From Streptomyces neyagawaensis (GTDB lineage Bacteria; Actinomycetota; Actinomycetes; Streptomycetales; Streptomycetaceae), in the NCBI RefSeq assembly GCF_023516595.1, contig NZ_JAMGBG010000097.1, positions 19,577 through 83,576 on the forward strand: a stretch of DNA of 64,000 nucleotides, in the 5' to 3' direction. Below, in pieces: positions 16,008 to 25,034 of the stretch; position 1 is the stretch's first letter, and each line of letters begins with the position of its first letter. The notes beneath the pieces are model-generated. The model ran no database searches, was not told where the DNA came from, and worked only from the letters and a program-made list of their open reading frames with translations. A program made the translations under genes and the position numbers.

Positions 16008-19000
16008 TCAGCGGATCTCGGCGAGGAGGTCTCCGCCCTCCACCTGCTGGATCCGGTTGATGGCGAGCCGGGACACCCGTCCGCCCTTCGGGGCGGTGAT
16101 CGCGGCCTCCATCTTCATGGCCTCGATGGTGGCGACGGTGGCGCCGGACTCGACCTCGTCGCCCTCGGCGACCGCGAGGGTCACCACTCCCGCGAACGGG
16201 GCGGCGACATGGCCGGGGTCGGAGCGGTCGGCCTTCTCGGTGGTGGGGATGTCCGAGGAGGCGGCGACGTCACGGACCTGGATGGGCCGCAGCTGGCCGT
16301 TGAGGGTGGCCATCACGGTGCGCATACCGCGCTCGTCGGCCTCACCCACGGCCTCCAGGCCGATCAGGAGCCGCACACCGGGCTCCAGGTCGACGGCGTA
16401 CTCCTTGCCGGGGCCGAGCCCGTAGAAGAAGTCCTTGCTGTCGAGGACGCTGGTGTCGCCGTACGTCTGCCGGTGCGTCTCGAACTCGCGGGTCGGGGCG
16501 GGGAACAGCAGCCGGTTGAGGGTGGCGCGCCGGTCCTTCTCCAGGCCCTCGCGGTCCTCGTCGGTCAGCTCCTGCACGGGCTTGGCCTCGCCGCGGCCCT
16601 GGAGGGCCTTGGTGCGGAACGGCTCGGGCCAGCCGCCGGGCGGGGTGCCGAGTTCACCGCGGAGGAAGCCGATGACGGAGTCGGGGATGTCGAACCGGTC
16701 GGGGGTGGCCTCGAAGTCGGCCGGTGCCACCCCGGCGCCGACCAGGTGCAGGGCGAGGTCGCCGACCACCTTCGACGAGGGGGTGACCTTCACGAGGTGG
16801 CCGAGGATGCGGTCGGCGGCGGTGTACATCGCCTCGATGTCCTCGAAGCGGTCGCCGAGGCCGAGCGCCACGGCCTGCGTGCGCAGGTTGGAGAGCTGGC
16901 CGCCGGGGATCTCGTGGTCGTAGACACGGCCGGTCGGTGAGGCGAGACCGGCCTCGAAGGGGGCGTAGATCTTGCGGACGCTCTCCCAGTAGGGCTCCAG
17001 GTCGCCGACGGCCCTGAGGTCGAGGCCGGTGGGCCGGTCGGAGTGGTCGGTGGCGGCGACGATCGCCGACAGGGAGGGCTGCGAGGTCGTCCCGGCCATG
17101 GACGCCACGGCCCCGTCGACGGCGTCGGCGCCGGCCTGGATCGCGGCGAGGTAGGTGGCGAGCTGGCCGCCCGCGGTGTCGTGGGTGTGGATGTGGACCG
17201 GCAGGTCGAACTCGCGGCGCAGCGCGGACACCAGCTTGGTGGCGGCCGGGGCGCGCAGCAGGCCCGCCATGTCCTTGACGGCGAGGACATGGGCGCCGGC
17301 CTCGACGATCTGCTCGGCGAGCCGCAGGTAGTAGTCGAGGGTGTAGAGCTTCTCCGCCGGGTCGGACAGGTCGGAGGTGTAGCAGAGGGCGACCTCGGCG
17401 ACCGCCGTCCCGGTGGCCCGTACGGCGTCGATCGCGGGCCGCATCTGGCTGACGTCGTTGAGCGCGTCGAAGATGCGGAAGATGTCGATGCCGGTCTGCG
17501 CGGCCTCCTCGACGAAGGCGTCGGTCACCTCCGTCGGGTACGGGGTGTAGCCGACGGTGTTGCGGCCCCGCAGCAGCATCTGGAGGCAGATGTTGGGCAC
17601 GGCCTCGCGGAAGGCGGCCAGCCGCTCCCAGGGGTCCTCGGCGAGGAACCTGAGGGCGACGTCGTAGGTGGCGCCGCCCCAGCACTCCAGGGAGAGCAGC
17701 TGCGGCAGGGTCCGCGCCACGACGGGCGCGACGGCGAGCATGTCCTTGGTGCGGACGCGGGTCGCGAGCAGCGACTGGTGGGCGTCGCGGAACGTGGTGT
17801 CGGTGACGCCGATGGTCGGCGACTGGCGCAGCCAGCCCGCGAAGCCCTCCGGGCCCAGTTCGACGAGCTTCTGCTTGGATCCGGCGGGTGGCTGCTCGGC
17901 GGGCACGGCGGGGATCTTGCCGGCCGGGTCGATGAGCGCGGGCCGCTCGCCGTGCGGCTTGTTGACCGTCACGTCCGCCAGGTAGGTGAGGAGCTTCGTG
18001 CCCCGGTCGGCGGAGTGGCGGGAGGTGAGCAGATGCGGGCGCTGCTCGATGAACGACGTCGTGACGCGGCCCGCCTGGAAGTCCGGGTCGTCGAGGACGG
18101 CCTGGAGGAACGGGATGTTCGTGGCGACACCGCGGATGCGGAACTCGGCGACGGCGCGCCGGGCCCGGTTGACCGCGGTGGTGAAGTCCCGGCCCCGGCA
18201 GGTGAGCTTGACCAGCATCGAGTCGAAGTGCGCGCTGATCTCGGTACCGGCGTGCGTCGTACCACCGTCGAGGCGGATGCCGGAGCCGCCGGGCGAGCGG
18301 TAGGCGCTGATGCGGCCGGTGTCCGGGCGGAAGCCGTTCGCCGGGTCCTCGGTGGTGATACGGCACTGGAGGGCGGCGCCGCGCAGGGTGACCGTCTCCT
18401 GGGAGAGCCCGAGGTCGGCGAGGGTCGCGCCGGCGGCGATGCGCAGCTGGGACTGCACGAGGTCGACGTCGGTGACCTCCTCGGTCACCGTGTGCTCGAC
18501 CTGGATGCGGGGGTTCATCTCGATGAAGACGTGGTTGCCGTCGCGGTCGAGGAGGAACTCGACGGTGCCCGCGTTGCGGTAGCCGATCTCCCGGGCGAAC
18601 CGTACGGCGTCGGCGCAGATCCGGTCCCGCAGCTCCGGGTCGAGGTTCGGGGCGGGCGCCAGCTCGATGACCTTCTGGTGGCGGCGCTGCACCGAACAGT
18701 CCCGCTCGAACAGGTGCATGACGTTGCCGTGGCCGTCGGCGAGGATCTGCACCTCGATGTGGCGGGGCTCGACGACGGCCTTCTCCAGGAAGACGGTCGG
18801 GTCGCCGAACGCGGACGCGGCCTCGCGGGACGCCGCCTCGATGGCCTCGCGCAGCGCCGCGGGGTCCTCGACGCGGCGCATGCCGCGCCCGCCGCCGCCG
18901 GCGACCGCCTTCACGAACACCGGGAAGCCGATGTCGTCGGCGGCGCGCACCAGTTCGTCCACGTCGGTGGAGGGTTCGGAGGACCCGAGGACCGGTACGC

Positions 19001-19382
19001 CGGCCGCGCGGGCGGCGGCGACGGCGCGGGCCTTGTTGCCCGTCAGCTCCAGGATGTGGGCGCTCGGTCCGACGAACGTGATGCCCGCCTCCTCGCACGC
19101 ACGCGCGAGTTCGGGGTTCTCGGACAGGAAGCCGTACCCCGGGTAGACGGCGTCGGCGCCGGCCCGGCGGGCCGCGCGCATGATCTCGTCGACGGAGAGA
19201 TACGCCCGTACGGGATGGCCCGGCTCACCGATCTCGTAGGCCTCGTCGGCCTTGAGCCGGTGCAGCGAGTTGCGGTCCTCGTGGGGGAAGACGGCGACCG
19301 TCCGCGCGCCCACTTCATACCCGGCGCGGAACGCGCGGATCGCGATCTCGCCACGGTTGGCGACCAGTACCTTGCGGAGCAT
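16008..19382 (-). CDS. pyc: Pyruvate carboxylase
   Basis: A full-length 1124-residue single-chain pyruvate carboxylase, which carboxylates pyruvate to oxaloacetate (anaplerosis, biotin- and ATP-dependent). Domain order: biotin carboxylase with YPGYGFLSENPELA near 80, the ATP-grasp glycine loop GGGGRGMR near 200, and EMNPRIQVEHTVTE near 290; a carboxyltransferase TIM barrel with FRDAHQSLLATR near 550; a tetramerisation region; and a C-terminal biotinyl domain with EAMKMEAAI about 35 residues from the end. ATG 19382 begins the conserved MLRKVLVANRGEIAIR start. Upstream lies the 25-bp repeat array. Confidence 0.96.
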   Translation of the reverse strand: MLRKVLVANRGEIAIRAFRAGYEVGARTVAVFPHEDRNSLHRLKADEAYEIGEPGHPVRAYLSVDEIMRAARRAGADAVYPGYGFLSENPELARACEEAGITFVGPSAHILELTGNKARAVAAARAAGVPVLGSSEPSTDVDELVRAADDIGFPVFVKAVAGGGGRGMRRVEDPAALREAIEAASREAASAFGDPTVFLEKAVVEPRHIEVQILADGHGNVMHLFERDCSVQRRHQKVIELAPAPNLDPELRDRICADAVRFAREIGYRNAGTVEFLLDRDGNHVFIEMNPRIQVEHTVTEEVTDVDLVQSQLRIAAGATLADLGLSQETVTLRGAALQCRITTEDPANGFRPDTGRISAYRSPGGSGIRLDGGTTHAGTEISAHFDSMLVKLTCRGRDFTTAVNRARRAVAEFRIRGVATNIPFLQAVLDDPDFQAGRVTTSFIEQRPHLLTSRHSADRGTKLLTYLADVTVNKPHGERPALIDPAGKIPAVPAEQPPAGSKQKLVELGPEGFAGWLRQSPTIGVTDTTFRDAHQSLLATRVRTKDMLAVAPVVARTLPQLLSLECWGGATYDVALRFLAEDPWERLAAFREAVPNICLQMLLRGRNTVGYTPYPTEVTDAFVEEAAQTGIDIFRIFDALNDVSQMRPAIDAVRATGTAVAEVALCYTSDLSDPAEKLYTLDYYLRLAEQIVEAGAHVLAVKDMAGLLRAPAATKLVSALRREFDLPVHIHTHDTAGGQLATYLAAIQAGADAVDGAVASMAGTTSQPSLSAIVAATDHSDRPTGLDLRAVGDLEPYWESVRKIYAPFEAGLASPTGRVYDHEIPGGQLSNLRTQAVALGLGDRFEDIEAMYTAADRILGHLVKVTPSSKVVGDLALHLVGAGVAPADFEATPDRFDIPDSVIGFLRGELGTPPGGWPEPFRTKALQGRGEAKPVQELTDEDREGLEKDRRATLNRLLFPAPTREFETHRQTYGDTSVLDSKDFFYGLGPGKEYAVDLEPGVRLLIGLEAVGEADERGMRTVMATLNGQLRPIQVRDVAASSDIPTTEKADRSDPGHVAAPFAGVVTLAVAEGDEVESGATVATIEAMKMEAAITAPKGGRVSRLAINRIQQVEGGDLLAEIR

Positions 19383-19570
19383 CCCTGATCCCTTCGGCCT
19401 GCGATGAGGAACACCATGGTCGCGGCAATGTAGCCCACATGCCATGAGAGTCGTGTCACTGAGTGCCAGTATTTTTCGGACTGATGCGGAGGAAGGGATC
19501 GAATCCTCGGTGAAGGATGCGGTCGATCCCTGTCCCACAGTGCCATCGAACGCCGGACGGGTGGCCGGTT

Positions 19571-20220
19571 TCGTATGCGGTGCGCGTGGCTGGTCTCGTA
19601 CGCGGTGCGCGTGGCTGGTCTCGTACGCGGTGCGCGTGGCTGGTCTCGTACGCGGTGCGCGTGGCTGGTCTCGTACGCGGTGCGCGTGGCTGGTCTCGTA
19701 CGCGGTGCGCGTGGCTGGTCTCGTACGCGGTGCGCGTGGCTGGTCTCGTACGCGGTGCGCGTGGCTGGTCTCGTACGCGGTGCGCGTGGCTGGTCTCGTA
19801 CGCGGTGCGCGTGGCTGGTCTCGTACGCGGTGCGCGTGGCTGGTCTCGTACGCGGTGCGCGTGGCTGGTCTCGTACGCGGTGCGCGTGGCTGGTCTCGTA
19901 CGCGGTGCGCGTGGCTGGTCTCGTACGCGGTGCGCGTGGCTGGTCTCGTACGCGGTGCGCGTGGCTGGTCTCGTACGCGGTGCGCGTGGCTGGTCTCGTA
20001 CGCGGTGCGCGTGGCTGGTCTCGTACGCGGTGCGCGTGGCTGGTCTCGTACGCGGTGCGCGTGGCTGGTCTCGTACGCGGTGCGCGTGGCTGGTCTCGTA
20101 CGCGGTGCGCGTGGCTGGTCTCGTACGCGGTGCGCGTGGCTGGTCTCGTACGCGGTGCGCGTGGCTGGTCTCGTACGCGGTGCGCGTGGCTGGTCTCGTA
20201 CGCGGTGCGCGTGGCTGTTC
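19571..20220. repeat. 25-bp tandem repeat array, 26 copies
   Basis: The unit beginning TCGTACGCGGTGCGCGTGGC and ending TGGTC repeats without spacers for 26 full copies. The first copy (T at 19576) and last copy (TGTTC end) differ slightly; inner copies look identical. Each unit holds a small hairpin ACGCG-GTG-CGCGT. The period is not a multiple of three and the unit lacks stop codons, so several frames on both strands stay open by chance, giving the artefactual 25-residue repeat 'proteins'. It is in the ~1040-base gap 19383-20421 between pyc and the SMI1-like gene, starting about 190 bases upstream of pyc. No coding or known element is evident elsewhere in that gap except the GC-rich element near 20360. 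Confidence 0.97.
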
Positions 20221-20328
20221 TCGTATGCCGGGCGCGGGCGCCGGATGAGGTCGCGCGTTGTCGGTAGTGCTCAGCGAAGCGGCACGTCGTCCCCCTGACA
20301 AGCACGGGCGCAGCCCCGGCCGCTTTTC

Positions 20329-20390
20329 AGGGGCGCGGGGCGGTGACACATGCGGCTCCGCCGCGTGGGCGCGAACAACCCCCACCCACC
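20329..20390. repeat. Streptomyces-type interspersed GC-rich intergenic element
   Basis: The stretch with AGGGGCGCGGGG, the hairpin GCGGC-TCC-GCCGC and CGTGGGCGCGAAC resembles a family of short dispersed intergenic sequences I recall from many Streptomyces genomes. Recognition is from memory, and no second full copy was found in this window. It lies just beyond the stop of the SMI1-like gene and may act as a terminator. Confidence 0.4.
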
Positions 20391-20421
20391 CGCACCCGCC
20401 ATACGAACGCGCACCCCCGAG

Positions 20422-21816
20422 TCACTGGGCGCCCGGCACTACGCCGATCGGCCCGAGGTCGCCCTCCACGCGGGTCCGGATGATCGGCGGGCGGTTCCAG
20501 AGGGCGAGGATCTCGTTGGCGAGGTCGACGACGGGCAGCGGGTCGGCGTCGCGGCGGGGCTCGACAGAGGCGGCGAGCAGGGTGCGCGGGACCGCCTCGG
20601 CGTCGAGGAGGACGCGCCAGTCCTCGGGGCAGAGCTGGAGGTACTCCAGCCTGGTGAGCCGGCTGATCTCCAGCGGGTCGGCGAGGGTGCCGGGGTAGGC
20701 GGCGAGGGTGCGCAGGCGAGGCAGTCCGACGACGGGGGCGAGACTGAGCGGCTCGTCCTCCCAGACGCCGATGCTGAGGACCTCCAGTCCGGGGTGGGCG
20801 GCGGCCTCGACCCCCGGCACACCGCGGAAGTTGACGTGGGCCACTACGGGCGGCCCGTCGTCGGCGCGACGGCGGCGGTTCTGCAGGGGCCCGCGCAGCA
20901 CCAGGTCGGTGAGGGAATCGGCGACCAGGCTCGCGCCGATGTTCTCCTCATGGCTCAGGATGATGATCTGCCCGACGTGTCCGCCCGGTCCGGGGGTCAG
21001 GTCGACCGCGAGGCGGTCGCCCCCGCCGTTGTCGCCGAAGGCGACCCAGCCGGGCGAGCCGACGAGTCCCTGCACCGCGGCGTCGGGCGGGGTGAGGACC
21101 GCCTCCTTCGCGGCGAACCGCCACAGGGAGGGCCGGGAGGCCACGTCGGCCACATACAGCTCGTCCAGGGAGAACAGTTCGCAGCCGACCGCCTCGTACT
21201 CCCGCTCGGCCGCCGTGTCGCCCTCGGCGTGGTCCTGCCAGCGAGCCCGCGTCACCCGGTACAGCACCTTGAGTTCGTCGGGCAGGGGAACGCCGAGGCG
21301 CTTCTCGGCGGCGGCGATCTCCTCGTCCGTGGCACCGATGGCGCCGGGCATCCGCTCACGCAGTTCCCGCTCCAGCAGCTCCAGGTCCGCGGTCGGGGCC
21401 GGGGCGGCGCCGGGGACGGGTTCGGGCAAGCGGCGCCAGGGCTCCGGGAGAGCGCCCTCGACCAGGAGCAGCGAGCCGGGGTGCGGGCTGCCGACGCCGG
21501 ACTCCACGGCGGGACTCGGTCCGAGCAGCCGGAGCACGGCCGTGCCGGTGGGTGCGATCGCCGCGGTGAACGAGACCCCGTCGATGCCGGTGTCGGTGAG
21601 CGCGTCCTGGACCCGCCGTACCGCGTCGAACTCGTCCTGCATGTCCTCGATCCGGGACGCCCGGCCCGGTTTCGGGGTGCGCCGCCGCACGGGCACGCTC
21701 CAGGCGCCCCGGCTGATCTGCCCGGCCACCTGGTGCCCGGCCGCCGCCCGCTCGTTGCCGTCCCGCAGCACCCTCAACAGCGGTTGCCAGGTGGTGAAGT
21801 CGCGGAGCGTGGACAA
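20422..21816 (-). CDS. SMI1/KNR4-family protein
   Basis: The 464-residue protein contains an SMI1/KNR4-like (SUKH) domain around residues 175-330: ATDEEIAAAEKRLGVPLPDELK, then LYRVT, and WVAFGDNGGGDRLAVDL. The N-terminal ~170 residues and the C-terminal ~130 residues (leucine-rich, LRTLAAYPGT, LTRLEYLQL) are less recognisable; the tail looks like a few degenerate leucine-rich units. SUKH proteins are often immunity or scaffold proteins, but no toxin gene is adjacent. TTG 21816 is chosen because GGAGG lies 5 bases upstream; an in-frame extension to 22014 is open but has no good ribosome-binding site. Confidence 0.72.
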   Translation of the reverse strand: MSTLRDFTTWQPLLRVLRDGNERAAAGHQVAGQISRGAWSVPVRRRTPKPGRASRIEDMQDEFDAVRRVQDALTDTGIDGVSFTAAIAPTGTAVLRLLGPSPAVESGVGSPHPGSLLLVEGALPEPWRRLPEPVPGAAPAPTADLELLERELRERMPGAIGATDEEIAAAEKRLGVPLPDELKVLYRVTRARWQDHAEGDTAAEREYEAVGCELFSLDELYVADVASRPSLWRFAAKEAVLTPPDAAVQGLVGSPGWVAFGDNGGGDRLAVDLTPGPGGHVGQIIILSHEENIGASLVADSLTDLVLRGPLQNRRRRADDGPPVVAHVNFRGVPGVEAAAHPGLEVLSIGVWEDEPLSLAPVVGLPRLRTLAAYPGTLADPLEISRLTRLEYLQLCPEDWRVLLDAEAVPRTLLAASVEPRRDADPLPVVDLANEILALWNRPPIIRTRVEGDLGPIGVVPGAQ

Positions 21817-21898
21817 GGGGACCTCCGGAGGTTCCGTCGAGCGGGGCCCGGCGATTGTCGCGGGCGACGGCAGGGGGTCCGGCTCCCACCCCGCCGTT

Positions 21899-21908
21899 GA
21901 AGCGCTTC
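21899..21908. promoter_or_regulatory. LacI-type operator-like palindrome
   Basis: GAAGCGCTTC is a perfect 10-base palindrome in the otherwise empty 304-base region between the SMI1-like gene (TTG 21816) and the kinase (GTG 22121). The central AGCGCT resembles LacI-family half-sites. No LacI gene is in the window, so assignment is weak. Confidence 0.3.
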
Positions 21909-22120
21909 CGGCCGCGTACCGGGTGACGGGGACGGCCCCCGGCGGACGTGGCCGAGTGCCGTTCACCAACCTGACCGGCACCGTACGTCGGATCGGACCT
22001 GTCGGATCGGGCACGACAGTGATACGGAAGTGACAGAAACCGCGTACATGACGCCCGGCTGAGCTAGCCTCGACTCCTGAAAGCGAACTGACGTACGCGG
22101 AACGTGACTTCGGGGGTGTT

Positions 22121-23965
22121 GTGTCAGACCAGCGGCCGGTGCCACCGCGCTCGACGGCAGACGAGGCTCCGGCGCTGCGGAAGACGGGCGCCCTTCCTCT
22201 GCGCCCCGGCGATCCGGGCCGTATCGGCCCGTATGTGTCGCTGGGGCTGCTCGGCAGCGGGGGTATGGGGCGCGTCTATCTGGGGCGCCCCACGGACGGC
22301 GGGCCCGAGCTCGTCGCCGTCAAGGTGATCAGGCCCGAGTACGCGGAGGACGTCCGCTTCCGGCGCCGCTTCGAGCGCGAGGCGGCCGTGCACGGCCGGG
22401 TCCGCACCGCGCACATGCCCAAGCTGTGCGGCACAGGGTTCGAGGACGAACTGCTGTGGATGGCCACCGAGTACCTGCCCGGCATCGATCTCGCGGACGC
22501 CGTGAACGAGGAGGGTCCGCTGCGGACCGCCGCCGTCTGGCGGCTCCTGGCGGAGCTCGGGCAGGCGCTCGCCGACCTCTCGGACGCGGGCATCGTGCAC
22601 CGGGACCTGAAGCCCTCCAACGTCCTGGTCTCCGCCCGGCGCGCCCACGTCATCGACTTCGGCATCGCGAAGGCCGCCGACGCGAGCGCGATCACCGGGA
22701 CGGGCGACCGGGTGGGCACACCGGCCTACATGTCACCGGAGTACCTGCGCACCGGTGAGTGCGAAACGCCCTCGGACGTGTTCTCGCTGGCCTGCACCCT
22801 GGTCTACGCGGCGACGGGCACCGCCCCGTTCGGCGACGGCACCGGGGTCGACGTGATGCATCGGGTCGCCTTCGAGGAGCCCAACGCGAAGGTGATCCGG
22901 CAGCTCGCCGAGTCCGACGAGGCCCTCGCCACGCTGCTGTGGTCCTGCCTCGCCAAGGAGCCGGGGCGCCGGCCCACACCGCAGGACCTGGTCCGGACGG
23001 CGGGGCCCCGTACCGGCCCCTCCGGCACCTTCGACTGGCCCGAGCCGCTGGGCGGCATGGTGCTCGTCCGGCAGCAGGCGTACGAGGAGCTGTGTCGGCT
23101 GCCCCTCGTGCAGGCCCCCGTCTTCCCGGCCGCCGACGGCGCGGCGGAGCAGGCACCGGCGTCCGCCGCCGAGCCAACCGGGCCCGCCGCCGAGGATCCC
23201 CGGCCCGCCGCGGCCGACTCCGCCGGACCCTCGCAGGGGGCAGCCCCCGACCCGGCGGGCGGCCGGGCGGCGTTAGACCCGGCGGCGCCCACCCGGACAC
23301 GCCGCAAGCGGGCGCTGGCGATCGGCGGCGCGGGCGTCGCGCTCTGCGCGGTGGCCGCGGGCGTCTTCGTCCTCACCCGTCCGGACTCCTCAAGCACCGC
23401 CGCACCGGAGACGGGCACCTGGTCGACCGGGAAGAGCGCACCCGACGACGCCGTCTCCCCCTCGACGTCCGGGAAGTCGAAGGGCGCACCCGACCCGGAC
23501 GGCGGCGGCTCCTCGCTCTCGGAGGTGTCGGGCAAGGAGAAGGACAAGGGCAAGGACGACAGTGCGGCCATCGACGGTACGTCGGCACGCCCCGACGCCT
23601 CCGCGCCCGCCGAGGACGACCGGGCCGCCGGCACCGATCCGGACACCCCGGTCGACGACGGCTCCGATGCCCCGGACGACCCCGAACCGACCCCCAGCGA
23701 CCCGACGGCCGACTCCGGTGATCCGGCCTGGCTCACGGACTGCACGTACTACCCGGGCAACGGCCGCACCCGTCTCGGCGACAGCGGCAAGCGGGTGCTC
23801 CAGGCGGAGTGCATCCTGAGCAAGCGCGGCTACGGCGTCAGCGTGGACGGTGAGTTCGACAGCGGGACGGAGGCCGCCGTCGAGGAGTTCCAGAACGCCG
23901 TGGGACTGAAAGCGAACGGTGTCGTCAACCGCAGGACCTGGTCCGCGCTGCGCAGCCCGGAGTGA
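22121..23965 (+). CDS. Ser/Thr protein kinase with peptidoglycan-binding domain
   Basis: A 614-residue membrane kinase. The PknB-like kinase domain (about 37-290) has the glycine loop GSGGMG (45-50), ATP-binding Lys68, catalytic HRDLKPSN (160-167), DFG (179-181) and the APE-like MSPEY. A Pro/Ala-rich linker leads to one membrane helix (IGGAGVALCAVAAGVFVLT), then a long acidic low-complexity extracellular stretch, and a C-terminal PG_binding_1 domain with DGEFDSGTEAAVEEFQ and VNRRTWSALR. The usual PASTA sensor is replaced by this wall-binding domain, so it probably senses cell-wall state. GTG 22121. A convergent terminator follows. Confidence 0.92.
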   Translation: MSDQRPVPPRSTADEAPALRKTGALPLRPGDPGRIGPYVSLGLLGSGGMGRVYLGRPTDGGPELVAVKVIRPEYAEDVRFRRRFEREAAVHGRVRTAHMPKLCGTGFEDELLWMATEYLPGIDLADAVNEEGPLRTAAVWRLLAELGQALADLSDAGIVHRDLKPSNVLVSARRAHVIDFGIAKAADASAITGTGDRVGTPAYMSPEYLRTGECETPSDVFSLACTLVYAATGTAPFGDGTGVDVMHRVAFEEPNAKVIRQLAESDEALATLLWSCLAKEPGRRPTPQDLVRTAGPRTGPSGTFDWPEPLGGMVLVRQQAYEELCRLPLVQAPVFPAADGAAEQAPASAAEPTGPAAEDPRPAAADSAGPSQGAAPDPAGGRAALDPAAPTRTRRKRALAIGGAGVALCAVAAGVFVLTRPDSSSTAAPETGTWSTGKSAPDDAVSPSTSGKSKGAPDPDGGGSSLSEVSGKEKDKGKDDSAAIDGTSARPDASAPAEDDRAAGTDPDTPVDDGSDAPDDPEPTPSDPTADSGDPAWLTDCTYYPGNGRTRLGDSGKRVLQAECILSKRGYGVSVDGEFDSGTEAAVEEFQNAVGLKANGVVNRRTWSALRSPE

Positions 23966-23973
23966 GGGTTGCG

Positions 23974-24002
23974 CCCCCGCACCCCTGAAGAGGATGCGGG
24001 GG
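23974..24002. terminator. Bidirectional terminator hairpin
   Basis: CCCCCGCA (23974-23981) pairs perfectly with TGCGGGGG (23995-24002) around a 13-base loop. It sits exactly between the converging kinase and OpuC binding-protein genes. Confidence 0.65.
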
Positions 24003-24012
24003 TGCCGACAGG

Positions 24013-24942
24013 TCAGCCGGTGAGGCCGGACTTCTTCAGCCACTCCTCGGCGACGACGCTCGCGTCCTCCTTGTCGTTGGCGAGCTTCTTCATCATCTCC
24101 AGCAGGTCCTCGGTGGTGAGCTTCGCGGAGACCGCGTTGAGCGCCTCCCTGGCCTTGGTGTCGACGGCCTTCTTGTAGACGAGGGGCGTCACGTTCTGCG
24201 AGGAGAAGAGGTTCTTCGGGTCCTCCAGGACGACCAGCTTGTCCTCGATGATGGCGGGGTCGGTGGTGTACAGGTTGGCGGCCTGCACCTTGTCGTCCTT
24301 GAGCAGCTTCACGAGGGTGGCCTGGGCGCCCGCGTCGAGCGGCTGGAACTTGCCGAACTCCACGCCGTACACCTTCTTCAGACCGACCCCGCCCTGGGTG
24401 CGGGTCTTGAACTCCGAACCGGCCCCGAGGGTCAGGTCGCCCGCGACGGGCTTGAGGTCGGCGAGGGTCTTCAGGTTGTACTTCTTCGCCGTCCCCGCGG
24501 TCACCGTGACCGAGTCCTTGTCCTCGGCCGCGGCGGAGTCGAGTATCTCCACCGACTTCGGGAGTTTGGCCTTCAGTTCGGCGTTGATCTCCTCGGTGCC
24601 GGTCGCGGTGCTGTTCTTGTCGACGGCCACCGACAGCAGGGCGCCGTTGTACTCGGGGAAGACGTCGATACCGCCCTTGACGATCTGGTCGTAGTAGACC
24701 TCGCGGGCCCCGATGTCGAACTTGCGGGTGACCTTCAGGCCCTTGTCCTCCAGGGCCTGTGCGTAGATCTCGGCGAGCAGCTGGTTCTCGGGGAAGTTGG
24801 CCGAGCCGACGACCAGGGAGGAGCCGCCGCCACCGCTGTCGCCCGTCAGCGGATTGTCGTCGCTGTCGCTCCCGCCGCCGCAGGCGGTGAGGGACAGGGC
24901 GGTGATCAGGCCGAAGGCGACGCCTCGGTACATGCCTCGCAT
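24013..24942 (-). CDS. Glycine betaine/osmoprotectant ABC binding lipoprotein
   Basis: A 309-residue lipoprotein with signal peptide and lipobox LTAC at residues ~17-20, then the OpuAC domain typical of quaternary-amine binding proteins: VVGSANFPENQLLAEIYAQ, YYDQIVKGGIDVFPEYNGAL, and LYTTDPAIIEDKLVVLEDP. It should capture betaine, choline or related osmolytes (ergothioneine is used by some relatives). ATG 24942 has AAAGGAAAC upstream. It is the last gene of a four-gene opuC-like operon, 92 bases beyond the second permease. Confidence 0.9.
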   Translation of the reverse strand: MRGMYRGVAFGLITALSLTACGGGSDSDDNPLTGDSGGGGSSLVVGSANFPENQLLAEIYAQALEDKGLKVTRKFDIGAREVYYDQIVKGGIDVFPEYNGALLSVAVDKNSTATGTEEINAELKAKLPKSVEILDSAAAEDKDSVTVTAGTAKKYNLKTLADLKPVAGDLTLGAGSEFKTRTQGGVGLKKVYGVEFGKFQPLDAGAQATLVKLLKDDKVQAANLYTTDPAIIEDKLVVLEDPKNLFSSQNVTPLVYKKAVDTKAREALNAVSAKLTTEDLLEMMKKLANDKEDASVVAEEWLKKSGLTG

Positions 24943-25034
24943 GGTTGTTTCCTTTCTCATGGCCCGAAGGGCGGGGAAGAGCGGAAGAACGGAGGAGTTC
25001 AAGAGAACGCCGGAGTCCGGGAGACCGACGGAGT

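Noticed and set aside
19571..20220. CRISPR array
   Set aside because: There are no unique spacers; units are directly adjacent.
19456..20385. Long repeat-bearing open frames on both strands
   Set aside because: They arise because the 25-bp unit lacks stop codons; they show no domain, no ribosome-binding site and the period is not a codon multiple.
21817..22014. Upstream extension of the SMI1-like gene
   Set aside because: A TTG with GGAGG at 5 bases gives a better start, and the extension has no domain.
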